In this document: positions 13,204 through 20,510 of the stretch, in pieces | Layout of the letters: each line of letters starts with the position of its first letter | Position numbering within the stretch: position 1 is the first letter of the stretch | DNA from: a virus | Virus record (IMG/VR): IMGVR_UViG_3300043640_000196 | Coordinates: 1-35,461 of that record | Length of the DNA: 35,461 nt | Direction: 5' to 3' (one strand) | The notes under the pieces: model-generated | Database searches by the model: none | What the model was told of the DNA's origin: nothing | The model's input: the letters and a program-made list of their open reading frames with translations, nothing else | Translations under genes and position numbers: made by a program

Positions 13204-13520
13204 GACTCACGCAGGATCCTGGGCCGGCGCTGTCGAGGCAGCGCCGGCCTCCGCGTGTCCGTCGCTACCTCCAGCTCCACGACCTCGACCCGGGGCACCC
13301 GGCGTGCCGGGGGGTGCCACTGCCGGGCCACGACCGCGACGTCCGCTTCGCCGGCCATGAGCATCGCGGTCACGCCGGCCCACCCGGCGCCGGTGCCGTC
13401 GTCCTCAACCAGGGCGCAGACGATGTAGCCGTGGGCCGCGCAGTACGCCAGGCACAGCTTTTCCCACCGGTCGCGCTCGCCGACCGGGACATAGATGATC
13501 GCTCTTTCGGGATCCGACAC
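13200..13520 (-). CDS. Serine-resolvase-like N-terminal domain without catalytic serine (106 aa)
   Basis: Starts at GTG 13520 with GGGAG 6 nt upstream. The layout RAIIYVPVGERDRWEKLC ... GYIVCALVEDDGTGAGWA ... AGEADVAVVAR follows the resolvase N-terminal fold (strand 1, helix, variable D-D-x-G-x-G, then the D-V-x-V-V strand). The YxRVS motif bearing the nucleophile is replaced by YVPVGER, so it should not cut DNA. A basic tail follows and the DNA-binding domain is missing. Such catalytically dead proteins occur in actinobacterial genomes; role unknown. It converges with integrase and might modulate recombination. Confidence 0.6.
   Translation of the reverse strand: MSDPERAIIYVPVGERDRWEKLCLAYCAAHGYIVCALVEDDGTGAGWAGVTAMLMAGEADVAVVARQWHPPARRVPRVEVVELEVATDTRRPALPRQRRPRILRES
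13222..13249 (+). terminator. Integrase terminator hairpin
   Basis: GGCCGGCGCTG pairs with CAGCGCCGGCC over a 6-nt loop, starting 19 bp after the integrase stop. No long U-tract follows. It lies inside the 3' end of the convergent gene. Confidence 0.6.
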
Positions 13521-13757
13521 TTGATCTCCCCCACAACGTGAAAATGATTCCGTGTTGGGAGGAACGATCAGTCTCGAAAGGGGTTACGGCCTAGATCAAA
13601 ATTGCTTTTCAGCGAGCACCCCCCCCCCGCTGTTTTACAAAAGCGCAGGTCAGGAGTGCCGGCCGTGCTGATTATGCTTAAAGATATTGGAGTTTCGGGG
13701 GGGTACTGGAGACGTCCGGCTGACCCCCGCACAGGGGTCGCCGATCGGGCGACCCGC
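13521..13757. other. Low-GC intergenic interval, no gene seen
   Basis: About 237 bp with clearly lower G+C than the flanks. It holds a 10-C run (13619-13628), an interrupted inverted repeat (GCTTTTCAGC near 13604 against GCTG...AAAAGC near 13630-13646) and AT-rich patches such as AAAGATATTGGAG. It is a possible attP or regulatory region because integrase lies nearby, but no tRNA-like core was recognised. Confidence 0.5.
13735..13755 (-). terminator. Hairpin after the anchored surface protein gene
   Basis: GGGTCGCC pairs with GGCGACCC over a 5-nt loop, 3 bp beyond the stop at 13758. An alternative hairpin (GACCCC...GGGGTC, 13722-13739) shares bases with it. No U-tract, so the terminator call is moderate. 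Confidence 0.45.
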
Positions 13758-14429
13758 TCAGACCTTCCAGTCGGTGACCGGGTCATCCTGCGGCCGGTAC
13801 TCCACAGCCGCCGGGCGCTTGTCGGACGGCACGGGGAACACGATCCACCCGCGCACGCACCTGCCCCACGCCAGGTCGTGATCGCCCCACGGATACTCCG
13901 GTAGAGGGAACTGCTGGTACCCGACGCTTGACGGCTCCGCCTCGGTCGAGTCGGCGTACGCCAGCACCCACGGGCCGTGCGACACACTGATGCCCGCCTG
14001 GTTGCCGACCGGCTCCTTGCTGGCGCAGACCTTCACGTCGGCCGCGCCCCAGGTGTAGCCGGCCTGCTCGGGTCGGGTCGCGCTGCGGGCTACCGGCTGC
14101 TTGTAGGCGTACACCGTGGCCGACGCCTGCGGGTCCGGCGTGGCGGTGCGGCCCATCGCCAGCAGCTGCTCGACCGGCGGGGTCGGCGACGGGGCGGCCG
14201 CGGTGGTCGCCGGTGCCGCGGCGCTGGAGGTGACGGCCGCGGCGACCGCGGGAGTCACCGCGGTCTTGGCGGTGACGGCGTACGCGGCGATGCTCGCGCC
14301 GACCACGAGCACGGCCGCCAGGCCGCCGGCCACCCACGGCCAGACGCGAGGTCTCGGTGGGGGCGGCGGCCCGTACGGCGGCTCGGTGACGTACGGGCCG
14401 GGCGGCTGGTACGGCTGGTGGCTGGTCAT
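13758..14429 (-). CDS. Membrane-anchored secreted protein, possible lysogenic conversion factor
   Basis: Encodes 223 aa from ATG 14429, with GGAGGG about 6 nt upstream. A Pro/Tyr-rich cytoplasmic N-terminus (HQPYQPPGPYVTEPPYG) leads to one membrane segment (VAGGLAAVLVVGASIAAYAV), an Ala/Thr/Pro linker, and an extracellular domain of ~110 aa with two Cys (DVKVCASKE, WGRCVRGW). The external part looks like a compact beta fold of the DUF4352 type, a tentative match. Located alone in the lysogeny region with its own hairpin, it is a candidate for expression from the prophage, for example to exclude other phages. Confidence 0.65.
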   Translation of the reverse strand: MTSHQPYQPPGPYVTEPPYGPPPPPRPRVWPWVAGGLAAVLVVGASIAAYAVTAKTAVTPAVAAAVTSSAAAPATTAAAPSPTPPVEQLLAMGRTATPDPQASATVYAYKQPVARSATRPEQAGYTWGAADVKVCASKEPVGNQAGISVSHGPWVLAYADSTEAEPSSVGYQQFPLPEYPWGDHDLAWGRCVRGWIVFPVPSDKRPAAVEYRPQDDPVTDWKV

Positions 14430-14515
14430 GGGCGGTCCCTCCGGTAGGCATCGACGGCGCCCAGTGTGACTCGCCGGGTCCACCCGGTCACCGGATGATC
14501 AGCTACTGGCGCGCG

Positions 14516-14740
14516 TCACTTCGGCGGCTTCTTCGAGACGAAACGACCTTCTCCGCCTCTGCCCTCGATCCATCCCTCACGCGTAAGGATGAGTAGAGCC
14601 GACCGCAGCGTGCCGTACCCGACGTCGTACTGCTCTTGCAGCTCAGGGCCGGTCGGAAGGCGGCTGCCGGGCGTGAGTGCGCCGGTCCGGATCAGGTGGC
14701 GGATCGCTTCCACCACCTGTTCATATTTGGGCGTGGCCAT
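14516..14740 (-). CDS. Small GntR-type regulator (single winged helix)
   Basis: Encodes 74 aa from ATG 14740; an in-frame ATG at 14785 preceded by GGGGGCGGGA would add 15 aa. The protein is a complete GntR winged helix: YEQVVEAIRHLIRTGAL, SRLPTGPELQEQYDVGYGTL, then LTREGWIEGRGGEGRFV. There is no effector-binding domain, as in compact regulators of actinobacterial plasmids and phages. An array of GTCGAC boxes lies over its promoter, implying autoregulation and perhaps control of the rightward gene pair at 15.0-15.5 kb. Confidence 0.82.
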   Translation of the reverse strand: MATPKYEQVVEAIRHLIRTGALTPGSRLPTGPELQEQYDVGYGTLRSALLILTREGWIEGRGGEGRFVSKKPPK

Positions 14741-14796
14741 GCTGGGTGTCCTCTCCTCGGGTCGCACACCCAGTAGATCAGCCATTCCCGCCCCCT

Positions 14797-14854
14797 GTCG
14801 ACACAGTCGATACAATCCGTGGTCCAGAGTGTCGACACTGTCGACACTGTCGAC
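14797..14854. promoter_or_regulatory. GTCGAC operator array
   Basis: GTCGAC at 14797-14802, 14831-14836, 14840-14845 and 14849-14854, and GTCGAT at 14806-14811. Within each group the spacing is 9 bp; AGTGTCGACACT (14828-14839) is a perfect palindrome. The groups flank and overlap the GntR promoter. Confidence 0.7.
14807..14835 (-). promoter_or_regulatory. GntR gene promoter
   Basis: TCGACA (14835-14830), 17-bp spacer, TATCGA (14812-14807) on the minus strand. Both boxes are embedded in GTCGAC/T repeats, so regulator binding would exclude polymerase. Confidence 0.45.
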
Positions 14855-15023
14855 TAGCATCCTAGCCGTCCCCTCGGGTCGCACTGACGGGACAACCCGG
14901 CCCGCGACTTCTCCCCCGAGGCGCGCGGGCCAGCGCCGGCCCCGAGGTCCGCCGTCAGGGGCCACGGGGCCGGCGCAGGGGACCGATCCACCCGAACCAC
15001 CCCTGGTACCGGGAGGGCAGCCC

Positions 15024-15191
15024 ATGCGCTGGGATGCGGAGTTAGAGGACGAGATGAACCGGCACCAGCCGGGGCACCGGCTGGGCGTGTACAAACAGCC
15101 GCTCATCTACCAGCCGACCTTGCGGGACCGATGGCGCTTGTGGCTGGCGGCCCGGGCCCAGCGGCGAGCGGTCGGCCGTGGGCGGCCGTAG
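15024..15191 (+). CDS. Small rightward protein (55 aa)
   Basis: ATG 15024 to TAG 15191, with GGGAGGG 6 nt upstream. Starts MRWDAELEDEMNRHQPG and ends in an Arg-rich helix (LRDRWRLWLAARAQRRAV). It is one of only four plus-strand genes in the window. Function unknown. The 14855-15023 stretch before it holds no other gene. Confidence 0.6.
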   Translation: MRWDAELEDEMNRHQPGHRLGVYKQPLIYQPTLRDRWRLWLAARAQRRAVGRGRP

Positions 15192-15492
15192 CCGGGCCAC
15201 CCCGGCCGAGGAGGCCGAGTACCGCGACGGCGCTACCCCTGGCTGGTGGCGCACGGTCGACCTCGACACGCTGCCGCCCGAGCTGGCCCTGATCGCCGCC
15301 GATCGCCGCAGCCAGCTGGTGTCCGACCCGCACACCCCTCGCGACCTGTGCCGGTGCGGGGTGGCGATCGTCCTGATGGGTACGCGCTGGGCGCATCTGG
15401 CCGCGCCGGGGGACCCGCCGGACCGGGCCATGGAAACGCCGATCGGCTCGTACCACGAGGCCGCGCCGACCGGCGCGTGGGCGGTCAAGTAG
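15178..15492 (+). CDS. Small rightward hypothetical protein (104 aa)
   Basis: GTG 15178 to TAG 15492, overlapping the previous gene by 14 bp. Contains PGWWRTVDLDTLPPELALIA and a CRCG pair (DLCRCGVAIVLMG), suggesting a small metal-binding or interaction protein. It forms a two-gene unit ended by the terminator at 15501. The pair could be prophage cargo. Confidence 0.6.
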   Translation: MGGRSRATPAEEAEYRDGATPGWWRTVDLDTLPPELALIAADRRSQLVSDPHTPRDLCRCGVAIVLMGTRWAHLAAPGDPPDRAMETPIGSYHEAAPTGAWAVK

Positions 15493-15500
15493 GACACGAC

Positions 15501-15536
15501 GAAACCGGCCCACCCCCGAAGGGATGGGCCGGTTTC
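15501..15536. terminator. Strong bidirectional terminator
   Basis: A 12-bp stem (GAAACCGGCCCA / TGGGCCGGTTTC) with an inner CCC-GAA-GGG hairpin, followed by TGTT on plus and TCGTC on minus after stem-end U residues. It separates the convergent rightward pair and the leftward late operon. Confidence 0.8.
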
Positions 15537-15595
15537 TGTTGCGCCCCGCAGGGTGCTTGTGGTCTGGCCGGACGCGCCGGCCAGCGAGAATGAGC

Positions 15596-15955
15596 CTACC
15601 GCACGGGTCCGACGTACTTCCCGGTCACGCCAGCGGGCGCGCGCGACGAGTTGGGCACCACGTACACCCCGGCGGCGACCAGCGCGGCCAGCGCCAGGTT
15701 GAGCCACTCCGCGCCGCTGATGCCGTCGGTCACGTAGCTGGTGAACAGCGACAGCACGGCGAGCACGATCGCGACCGCGGTCTTCGCCCAGGTGAACGTC
15801 GGCACGTTCGCCGCGATCCACACCCCGGCGCCGGTGGCGATGGAGATGCCGACCTGGGTCCACTCGGTGGCGGTGACGTGCCCGTCGGTCAGCACGCTGA
15901 TCAGGGTGACCAGCGCGGCACCGACCAGCGCGACCAGGAACTTCGCAGCCTTCAT
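15596..15955 (-). CDS. Holin-like membrane protein
   Basis: Encodes 119 aa from ATG 15955 with AAGGAG 6-7 nt upstream. Hydrophobic segments: FLVALVGAALVTLISVL, VGISIATGAGVWIAANV, TAVAIVLAVLSLFTSYV, and LALAALVAAGVYVVP. The TATEWTQVG and SGAEWLNLA repeats before two of the spans resemble actinophage holins. It is the last gene of the late operon, downstream of the endolysin. A holin would open the membrane so the muramidase reaches peptidoglycan. Confidence 0.7.
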   Translation of the reverse strand: MKAAKFLVALVGAALVTLISVLTDGHVTATEWTQVGISIATGAGVWIAANVPTFTWAKTAVAIVLAVLSLFTSYVTDGISGAEWLNLALAALVAAGVYVVPNSSRAPAGVTGKYVGPVR

Positions 15956-15965
15956 GATTCTCTCC

Positions 15966-16277
15966 TTAGGATCGGGGCGGCCAGGACCACGTGCCCGGCG
16001 GGATGTCGCCGGGCACGACCGCGCCGAACGGCACGTCGTACTCGGGGAAGCCACCCAGGGCGCCGGGCGTGAATACCCAGAGGTGGACGTGCATGTCGTC
16101 GGTGAGCGCCGGCACCTCGCCGGACTCCACGCCGCGCGGGTCGAGCGTGGTCACGTCGGCGGTGACGATCGCGGCCCGCATCGCGCACAGGCCCTGCTTG
16201 CCCCGGTAGCGCAGGATGCGGCCGGTGGTGGGCTTCGGCACGGCGGTCGGGCCTGCGGGCGGAGTCGAATCGGTCAA
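15966..16277 (-). CDS. Hypothetical late protein (103 aa)
   Basis: Start chosen at TTG 16277 because GGGAGG lies 7 nt upstream; the frame is open to an ATG at 16322 without a ribosome site. Soluble and beta-rich: AAIVTADVTTLD, MHVHLWVFTPGA, GDIPPGTWSWPP. Lies in the lysis region; no family recognised. Confidence 0.65.
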   Translation of the reverse strand: MTDSTPPAGPTAVPKPTTGRILRYRGKQGLCAMRAAIVTADVTTLDPRGVESGEVPALTDDMHVHLWVFTPGALGGFPEYDVPFGAVVPGDIPPGTWSWPPRS

Positions 16278-16373
16278 GGTGGTGCCTCCCGGGAGATCGG
16301 ATTTCAGGAACCGCGCCGGCATTGGCGCAGGTCAGAAGGCCCGAGAAATATTATTCGGGCGATTACTGCAGGC

Positions 16374-16613
16374 TCAGCAGCCCAGCCGGACGCGCAGCGC
16401 GTGGATCTCGGCCGCGACCTGTCGTCCGGTCGGCGTCGTCGGCGGCTGCTGGCGGTACGTGTCGTCCAGCGTGTTCACCAAGCTGCACCAGTTGCGGTTG
16501 GACTCCTGCGCAACCCGGTTGGCGTACCAGATCGAGTTCACGCCAGCGGCGAGAGCGCACAGCAGCGTCACCACGATGAGGTACAGCACCGTGCGGTTCA
16601 CCGGTCGGTCCAT
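16374..16613 (-). CDS. Small membrane protein of the lysis region (79 aa)
   Basis: ATG 16613. N-terminal membrane segment (VLYLIVVTLLCALAAGVNSI) followed by an external-type tail with NRNWCSLVNTLDDTY and a terminal RLGC. The pattern resembles small proteins near holins in other actinophages. Possibly a lysis accessory. Confidence 0.65.
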   Translation of the reverse strand: MDRPVNRTVLYLIVVTLLCALAAGVNSIWYANRVAQESNRNWCSLVNTLDDTYRQQPPTTPTGRQVAAEIHALRVRLGC

Positions 16614-16619
16614 CGCACA

Positions 16620-16739
16620 TCACCGCCTGACCAGCTCGGCGACCAACAGCGTGATCACTGCGGCGAGGAGTGCGAGGGAGATGGAGGCGACGGCTCGGGA
16701 GTAGCCGGTAGCTCCCCTCTGCCACGGGATAGATGCCAC
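16620..16739 (-). CDS. Possible 39-aa membrane peptide overlapping another gene
   Basis: GTG 16739 to TGA 16620. The last 23 residues form a clear membrane helix (ASISLALLAAVITLLVAELV). It overlaps the 16655-16894 gene out of frame for 85 bp and has no good ribosome site. Either a small membrane gene or a chance frame. Confidence 0.35.
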   Translation of the reverse strand: MASIPWQRGATGYSRAVASISLALLAAVITLLVAELVRR

Positions 16740-16894
16740 AGGGCCGCCGCGCTGGGCACCCCCAGCAGCCCCGCCGCCATGACCAGCAGCTCGGGGTGGA
16801 TCTGGCCGGTCAGCTCTTCGTGGAGCGCGATCCAGACCGCCAGCACCGTGCTGGCCGCGTCCCGGACGATCGCGATCATTGCCTGCGCGCGCAC
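16655..16894 (-). CDS. Small membrane protein, possible second holin (79 aa)
   Basis: GTG 16894 (ATG 16879 also possible). Hydrophobic N-terminus (MIAIVRDAASTVLAVWIALH) and a second segment (LLVMAAGLLGVPSAAALW), then a Pro/Ser-rich tail. Immediately downstream of the endolysin with a short gap. The two-segment shape suits a holin or antiholin; unproven. Confidence 0.6.
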   Translation of the reverse strand: MRAQAMIAIVRDAASTVLAVWIALHEELTGQIHPELLVMAAGLLGVPSAAALWHLSRGRGELPATPEPSPPSPSHSSPQ

Positions 16895-16911
16895 TCACGG
16901 GTACCGGCCCG

Positions 16912-17838
16912 TCAGCTCTGCAGGCGGGCGGCGAGCAGGTCGGCCACCTTGGCGGCCAGCGCGTCGACGTCCAGCGCCGGCACCTTGGCGGCCAGAGCCG
17001 CGACGATGGCGTCCCGGTCGGCCTGGGTCAGCACCAGCTGGGCCGGGGCCGGGGCTTCGCTCGCCGCGGCGAGAATGCGCGCCAGGTAGTTGGCCTCGGT
17101 CACGCTGGTCGACTCGTCCAGCTTGGTCGGGACCTTGTATGAAGCCAGCGGCGTCATCGCCGCGTTGATGCGCATCGCGGCCTGGAGCACGTTGAGCAAC
17201 TGGTTGTCGGTGAGCTGTGCCATCGGGTCGTCCTCCGTGAGTGTCGAGCCGGTCAGCAGCGCCCAGTAGTCCTCGACGCTGCCCCGGTAGGCGTTCCAGT
17301 CCAGACCGCCCGGACCGGCATCGGTGTATTGCCACTGCACCGGCGTGACTCCGCCGTACGCGTCCCAGCCGGCGCCGTCGTCGGTGTAGGCCCTGTAGTT
17401 GCTGGACACCAGGCCCACGCCCAGCGCCGTACACAGTGGACGGAGGTCCGGGCTGCCGAGCTGCTGCCAGTACCAGTGCGGCAGGTACACCAGGTGGACC
17501 AGGCCGCCGCGCTGGCGATAGCGATGCACGAACGCGATGGCATCCGCGACGCTGGCGCTGGCCTTGCGGTTGGTCTCCACGTCCAGCATCAGCGGCACGG
17601 TCGAGCCGCACACCGCGTACGCCAGGTCCGCCTGGCCGGCGGCGCTGACGCCCAACGACGGCGCGTTGAGGAAGTGGTAGCCCGCGAACTTGATGTGCGC
17701 GGCGGCGCAGTGGGACTTGAATTGCTCGAACTGGGCGTCCCTCGCGGCACCGATGCTGGAGCGCGCCAGCACCACCGGGGCGCCGGCAAGGGACGCACCG
17801 GTGTTGTACGCGGAGACGTCCGGGAAGTGAATCGTCAT
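16912..17838 (-). CDS. Endolysin, GH25 muramidase
   Basis: Encodes 308 aa from ATG 17838. A GH25 lysozyme domain spans residues 3-~190: FPDVSAYN (Asp7), LMLDVETN with the catalytic Asp86/Glu88 pair, and VQWQYTDAGPGGLDWNAYRG near the end. GH25 enzymes cut the MurNAc-GlcNAc bond. There is no signal peptide, so export needs a holin. The C-terminal ~100 residues are helical and Ala-rich (DAIVAALAAKVPALDVDALA), probably an oligomerisation or wall-binding tail and not a known LysM or PGRP domain. First gene of the lysis group. Confidence 0.9.
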   Translation of the reverse strand: MTIHFPDVSAYNTGASLAGAPVVLARSSIGAARDAQFEQFKSHCAAAHIKFAGYHFLNAPSLGVSAAGQADLAYAVCGSTVPLMLDVETNRKASASVADAIAFVHRYRQRGGLVHLVYLPHWYWQQLGSPDLRPLCTALGVGLVSSNYRAYTDDGAGWDAYGGVTPVQWQYTDAGPGGLDWNAYRGSVEDYWALLTGSTLTEDDPMAQLTDNQLLNVLQAAMRINAAMTPLASYKVPTKLDESTSVTEANYLARILAAASEAPAPAQLVLTQADRDAIVAALAAKVPALDVDALAAKVADLLAARLQS

Positions 17839-17849
17839 GCTGGCTCCCG

Positions 17850-18284
17850 TCACTCGATGTCGTAGAGGAGGACGGCCAGCGTGCTGCTGCCGCTCTTCGC
17901 CTGCGCCGTCGCGCCCGCGGCGTCCTTGCGCGCCTGCAACCTCGCCGAGTGGTTGCCGGCGGCAAGCGCCGAGGTCCACACCTGCGTGCCGGTGCGAAAG
18001 CCGTAGGTGGTGTTGGTGGTGTCGAGGATGCTGCCCGCGAGGTGGCTGCCATCCAGCAGCAGATCGCCGATCACGTTGCCGGCCGACGCACCGGTGCAGG
18101 CCCAGCAGATCGTCCCGATGAACAGCGCGTACGCGTGGGCGCCGGTGACCGTGAAGTTCTGCGTCGTGCCGGGGATGTCCTGGTCCGTCGTGGTCAGCGG
18201 GGACAGGTCGCCGCTCGCCACGATCAGACTGATCGACGGGGCAAGGTCGGATTCGAGCACGACGTCACCCGGGTTAACGCCCAC
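17850..18284 (-). CDS. Fibre- or tail-associated protein (144 aa)
   Basis: GTG 18284 with GGGAG upstream. Beta-rich throughout: SISLIVASGDLSPL, TTQNFTVTGAHAYALFIG, HSARLQARKDAAGAT, STLAVLLYDIE. This jelly-roll-like pattern and its position between minor tail and endolysin suggest a tail-tip or fibre component. No named domain. Confidence 0.6.
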   Translation of the reverse strand: MGVNPGDVVLESDLAPSISLIVASGDLSPLTTTDQDIPGTTQNFTVTGAHAYALFIGTICWACTGASAGNVIGDLLLDGSHLAGSILDTTNTTYGFRTGTQVWTSALAAGNHSARLQARKDAAGATAQAKSGSSTLAVLLYDIE

Positions 18285-18299
18285 AACTGTTGTCTCCCA

Positions 18300-20510
18300 T
18301 CAGAATGCGACGTAGCTGGGGTGCCAGATGCGCACCCGCGAGCCGGCCAGTAGCGGTCCGCTCAAGGCGCCGACGGTGAAGGTCTGCGGCGAAGAGGCGC
18401 CGGCGATCCCAGTCACGTGGATCTTCACGCCGTTCACGACCACGTAGTAATCCAGGCCAGCGCCAGGCGTCCACAGCTTGTGTCCCGAGTCGGTCATCAC
18501 CAGGAACGAGGTGGCCCCGGCGGCGACGTCGAACGCGGTGAACGAGTGCAGTGTGTCCACTCTGGACCGGCCCATGACGTTCACGTCCCAGGTGCGCCCG
18601 GTCGAGCAGGTCGCCGCTACCTTCCAGCCGAACGGGCTGAGCTGTTCGGAGTAGCCCTCCAGGATCAGCGGCACGTCGTCGACGGGATGCTGCGGCGCGA
18701 CCTGCGCCGGGTTGAGTACATCGATGCGACCGCTCAGCGGCGTGTCGGTCCAGTCGGCGGCCTTCTCGGGCGTGGCGGCCAGGTCGAGGTTCAGCGTCGG
18801 ATACCTGTAGCCCTCCATCGTGCCGGCGTGTACCGACCAGTGCGCGTAGTCGGACAGCACCGCGTCCCGGAAACTGTTGATCGTCGCGGCGTCGTCATAC
18901 GTTCCGATCCTGACGGTTCCCAGCGGGCCGTTCACGTCCTCGTAGGTGATGCCCTGCACCCCGTCTTTCCGGCTGTAGGACCAGAGGTTGCGGCTGCGCT
19001 GGTCGTCGTCGGCGGGGCTGAACGGCGGAGCGACCTGCCCGGCGGCCATGTCAACGGTCAGCGCGACCGCCGGGTCGTAGCGCGCGGCCCGGGTGATGAA
19101 GCCCACCTCGGGGCCGCGTCCGTCGTACAGCAACCCGAGCTCGACGGCCTCGCATTCGCGGTAGTGACCGAGCAGGGTATCGAGACCCTGCGGGCCCATC
19201 GCCGTCCTGCTGGTGCCGGTGATGTTGATCCGGGTGAGTTCTTCGGCGCTGAGCCGGTTCAGCCGGTCGATGACGTTCTCGCCGGGATAGCCGAGGATGG
19301 CAGCCGTCATGTCCGCCACCGGCTGGGCCGTGGTCCACACGCTGACGTAGCCCTGCGCCACCTGGCCCGACCCGCCGGAGGTAACCAGGGAGATCGCCGT
19401 GATCGGTGGCAGATCGAAGGAGTGGGCGGTCCCGGCGTTGTAGTCGACGCTGTCGATGTACACATGCCAGACGACGTCTCCGCCGGTCTGCGTGGCTGTC
19501 CACCGGACATGGTGAGCGAGGCCGTCGTACAGGCCGGGCGTGGCGGAGAAACTCTCGGGCGCGCCGTTGAACGTCACGGCCACCCGGCCGCTGCTCGGGA
19601 AGAACTCCAGCTGAGGCCAGGAACCGGCACCGCCGAGGTATGACGGATTGATGTCGATGACGCTGGCCGCGTCGTCCCCCGTGCTATCCGAGCCGCTGGC
19701 ATACGCGAGATCCACGGACCAGGTGGTGCTGAACCCAGGCATCGACACCTGGGCCCACAGCGCGGTGAGCCCTCCGCTGTTGGAGCGGCTGACGACCTGC
19801 GGGAGCCACGGCCCCAGGGTCCCGTTGCCCCACTGCGGGTAGGAAATCACCGCCCCGGAGGGATGAGTACCGACGAACGGCCTCAGGCTCTGCGTGCCGT
19901 ACAGGGCGTCGCCGCCGGAGATGAGCCGGCCGCCCTCCAGCGGCCACGCGGCTACCGGCTTGGTTCCGGTCAGCTTGGTGAGGTACCGGTACGGGGCGGA
20001 GCGCAGCTTGCGCTTGCCCTGCCCGAGCCGACGCAGCTCGCCCGACGCGCTGACCGACACGATCGCGAGTTTCCCGGACGTGTCCCAGGTGGGCGGCAAT
20101 CCGTTGAGGTAGCCCTGGAACCGGACGCTGGCACTGCCAGTGTTTGCGATCACCCGGACCGGGGTGTTACGCCACGACGAAGGGAAGCCGCCGCGCGCAG
20201 CGTTGTATGTGGAGTACTCGCCGCTGCTGTTGTCCAGCTGGAACGCGCACCCGGCCGGCTGCGCCTGGGTCGTCTCGTCGGACCGGCCCATCGGCGAGAT
20301 GACGATGCGCTGCCCGTCGGCCTGGCGCACGTTGTGGGTTTCGTCGTACCAGCGCCACGAGTCCGGGTCGGCCAGGTCGGCGCCCCACGCGAATTCGACG
20401 ACGATGCTGCCGTCCAGGATGCCCGGCAGATGGATGACGCCACACCACGGCGTGCCGTCCAGATCCGCCCACGTGGTGGCGTCCTGCTCGGCCCAGGCCA
20501 GCGTGGTCAC
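18300..20510 (-). CDS. Large minor tail protein with LamG-like insert
   Basis: Encodes 736 aa; start chosen at GTG 20510, a GTGA overlap with the tailspike stop and GGTGGGG just upstream (ATG 20525 also in frame). N-terminal residues ~1-175 look like a tail-tip domain (RFQGYLNGLPPTWDTSGK, VSVSASGELRRLGQG). A middle segment with AAWPLEGG, a YDGLAHHVRWTA-type strand and WHVYIDS resembles a concanavalin/LamG sugar-binding fold. The last third returns to a beta-rich tail domain. It is probably a distal tail or baseplate component that contacts the host envelope. Confidence 0.8.
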   Translation of the reverse strand: MTTLAWAEQDATTWADLDGTPWCGVIHLPGILDGSIVVEFAWGADLADPDSWRWYDETHNVRQADGQRIVISPMGRSDETTQAQPAGCAFQLDNSSGEYSTYNAARGGFPSSWRNTPVRVIANTGSASVRFQGYLNGLPPTWDTSGKLAIVSVSASGELRRLGQGKRKLRSAPYRYLTKLTGTKPVAAWPLEGGRLISGGDALYGTQSLRPFVGTHPSGAVISYPQWGNGTLGPWLPQVVSRSNSGGLTALWAQVSMPGFSTTWSVDLAYASGSDSTGDDAASVIDINPSYLGGAGSWPQLEFFPSSGRVAVTFNGAPESFSATPGLYDGLAHHVRWTATQTGGDVVWHVYIDSVDYNAGTAHSFDLPPITAISLVTSGGSGQVAQGYVSVWTTAQPVADMTAAILGYPGENVIDRLNRLSAEELTRINITGTSRTAMGPQGLDTLLGHYRECEAVELGLLYDGRGPEVGFITRAARYDPAVALTVDMAAGQVAPPFSPADDDQRSRNLWSYSRKDGVQGITYEDVNGPLGTVRIGTYDDAATINSFRDAVLSDYAHWSVHAGTMEGYRYPTLNLDLAATPEKAADWTDTPLSGRIDVLNPAQVAPQHPVDDVPLILEGYSEQLSPFGWKVAATCSTGRTWDVNVMGRSRVDTLHSFTAFDVAAGATSFLVMTDSGHKLWTPGAGLDYYVVVNGVKIHVTGIAGASSPQTFTVGALSGPLLAGSRVRIWHPSYVAF

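Noticed and set aside
13531-13556. CATTTTCACG shared (inverted) with the right end of the window as an attachment-site repeat
   Set aside because: Only 10 bp and in inverted orientation; attL/attR cores should be direct repeats, and one copy is at the window edge.
16374-16379. Terminator for the lysis genes near 16.3 kb
   Set aside because: The 16,278-16,373 gap has AT-rich patches but no convincing stem-loop.
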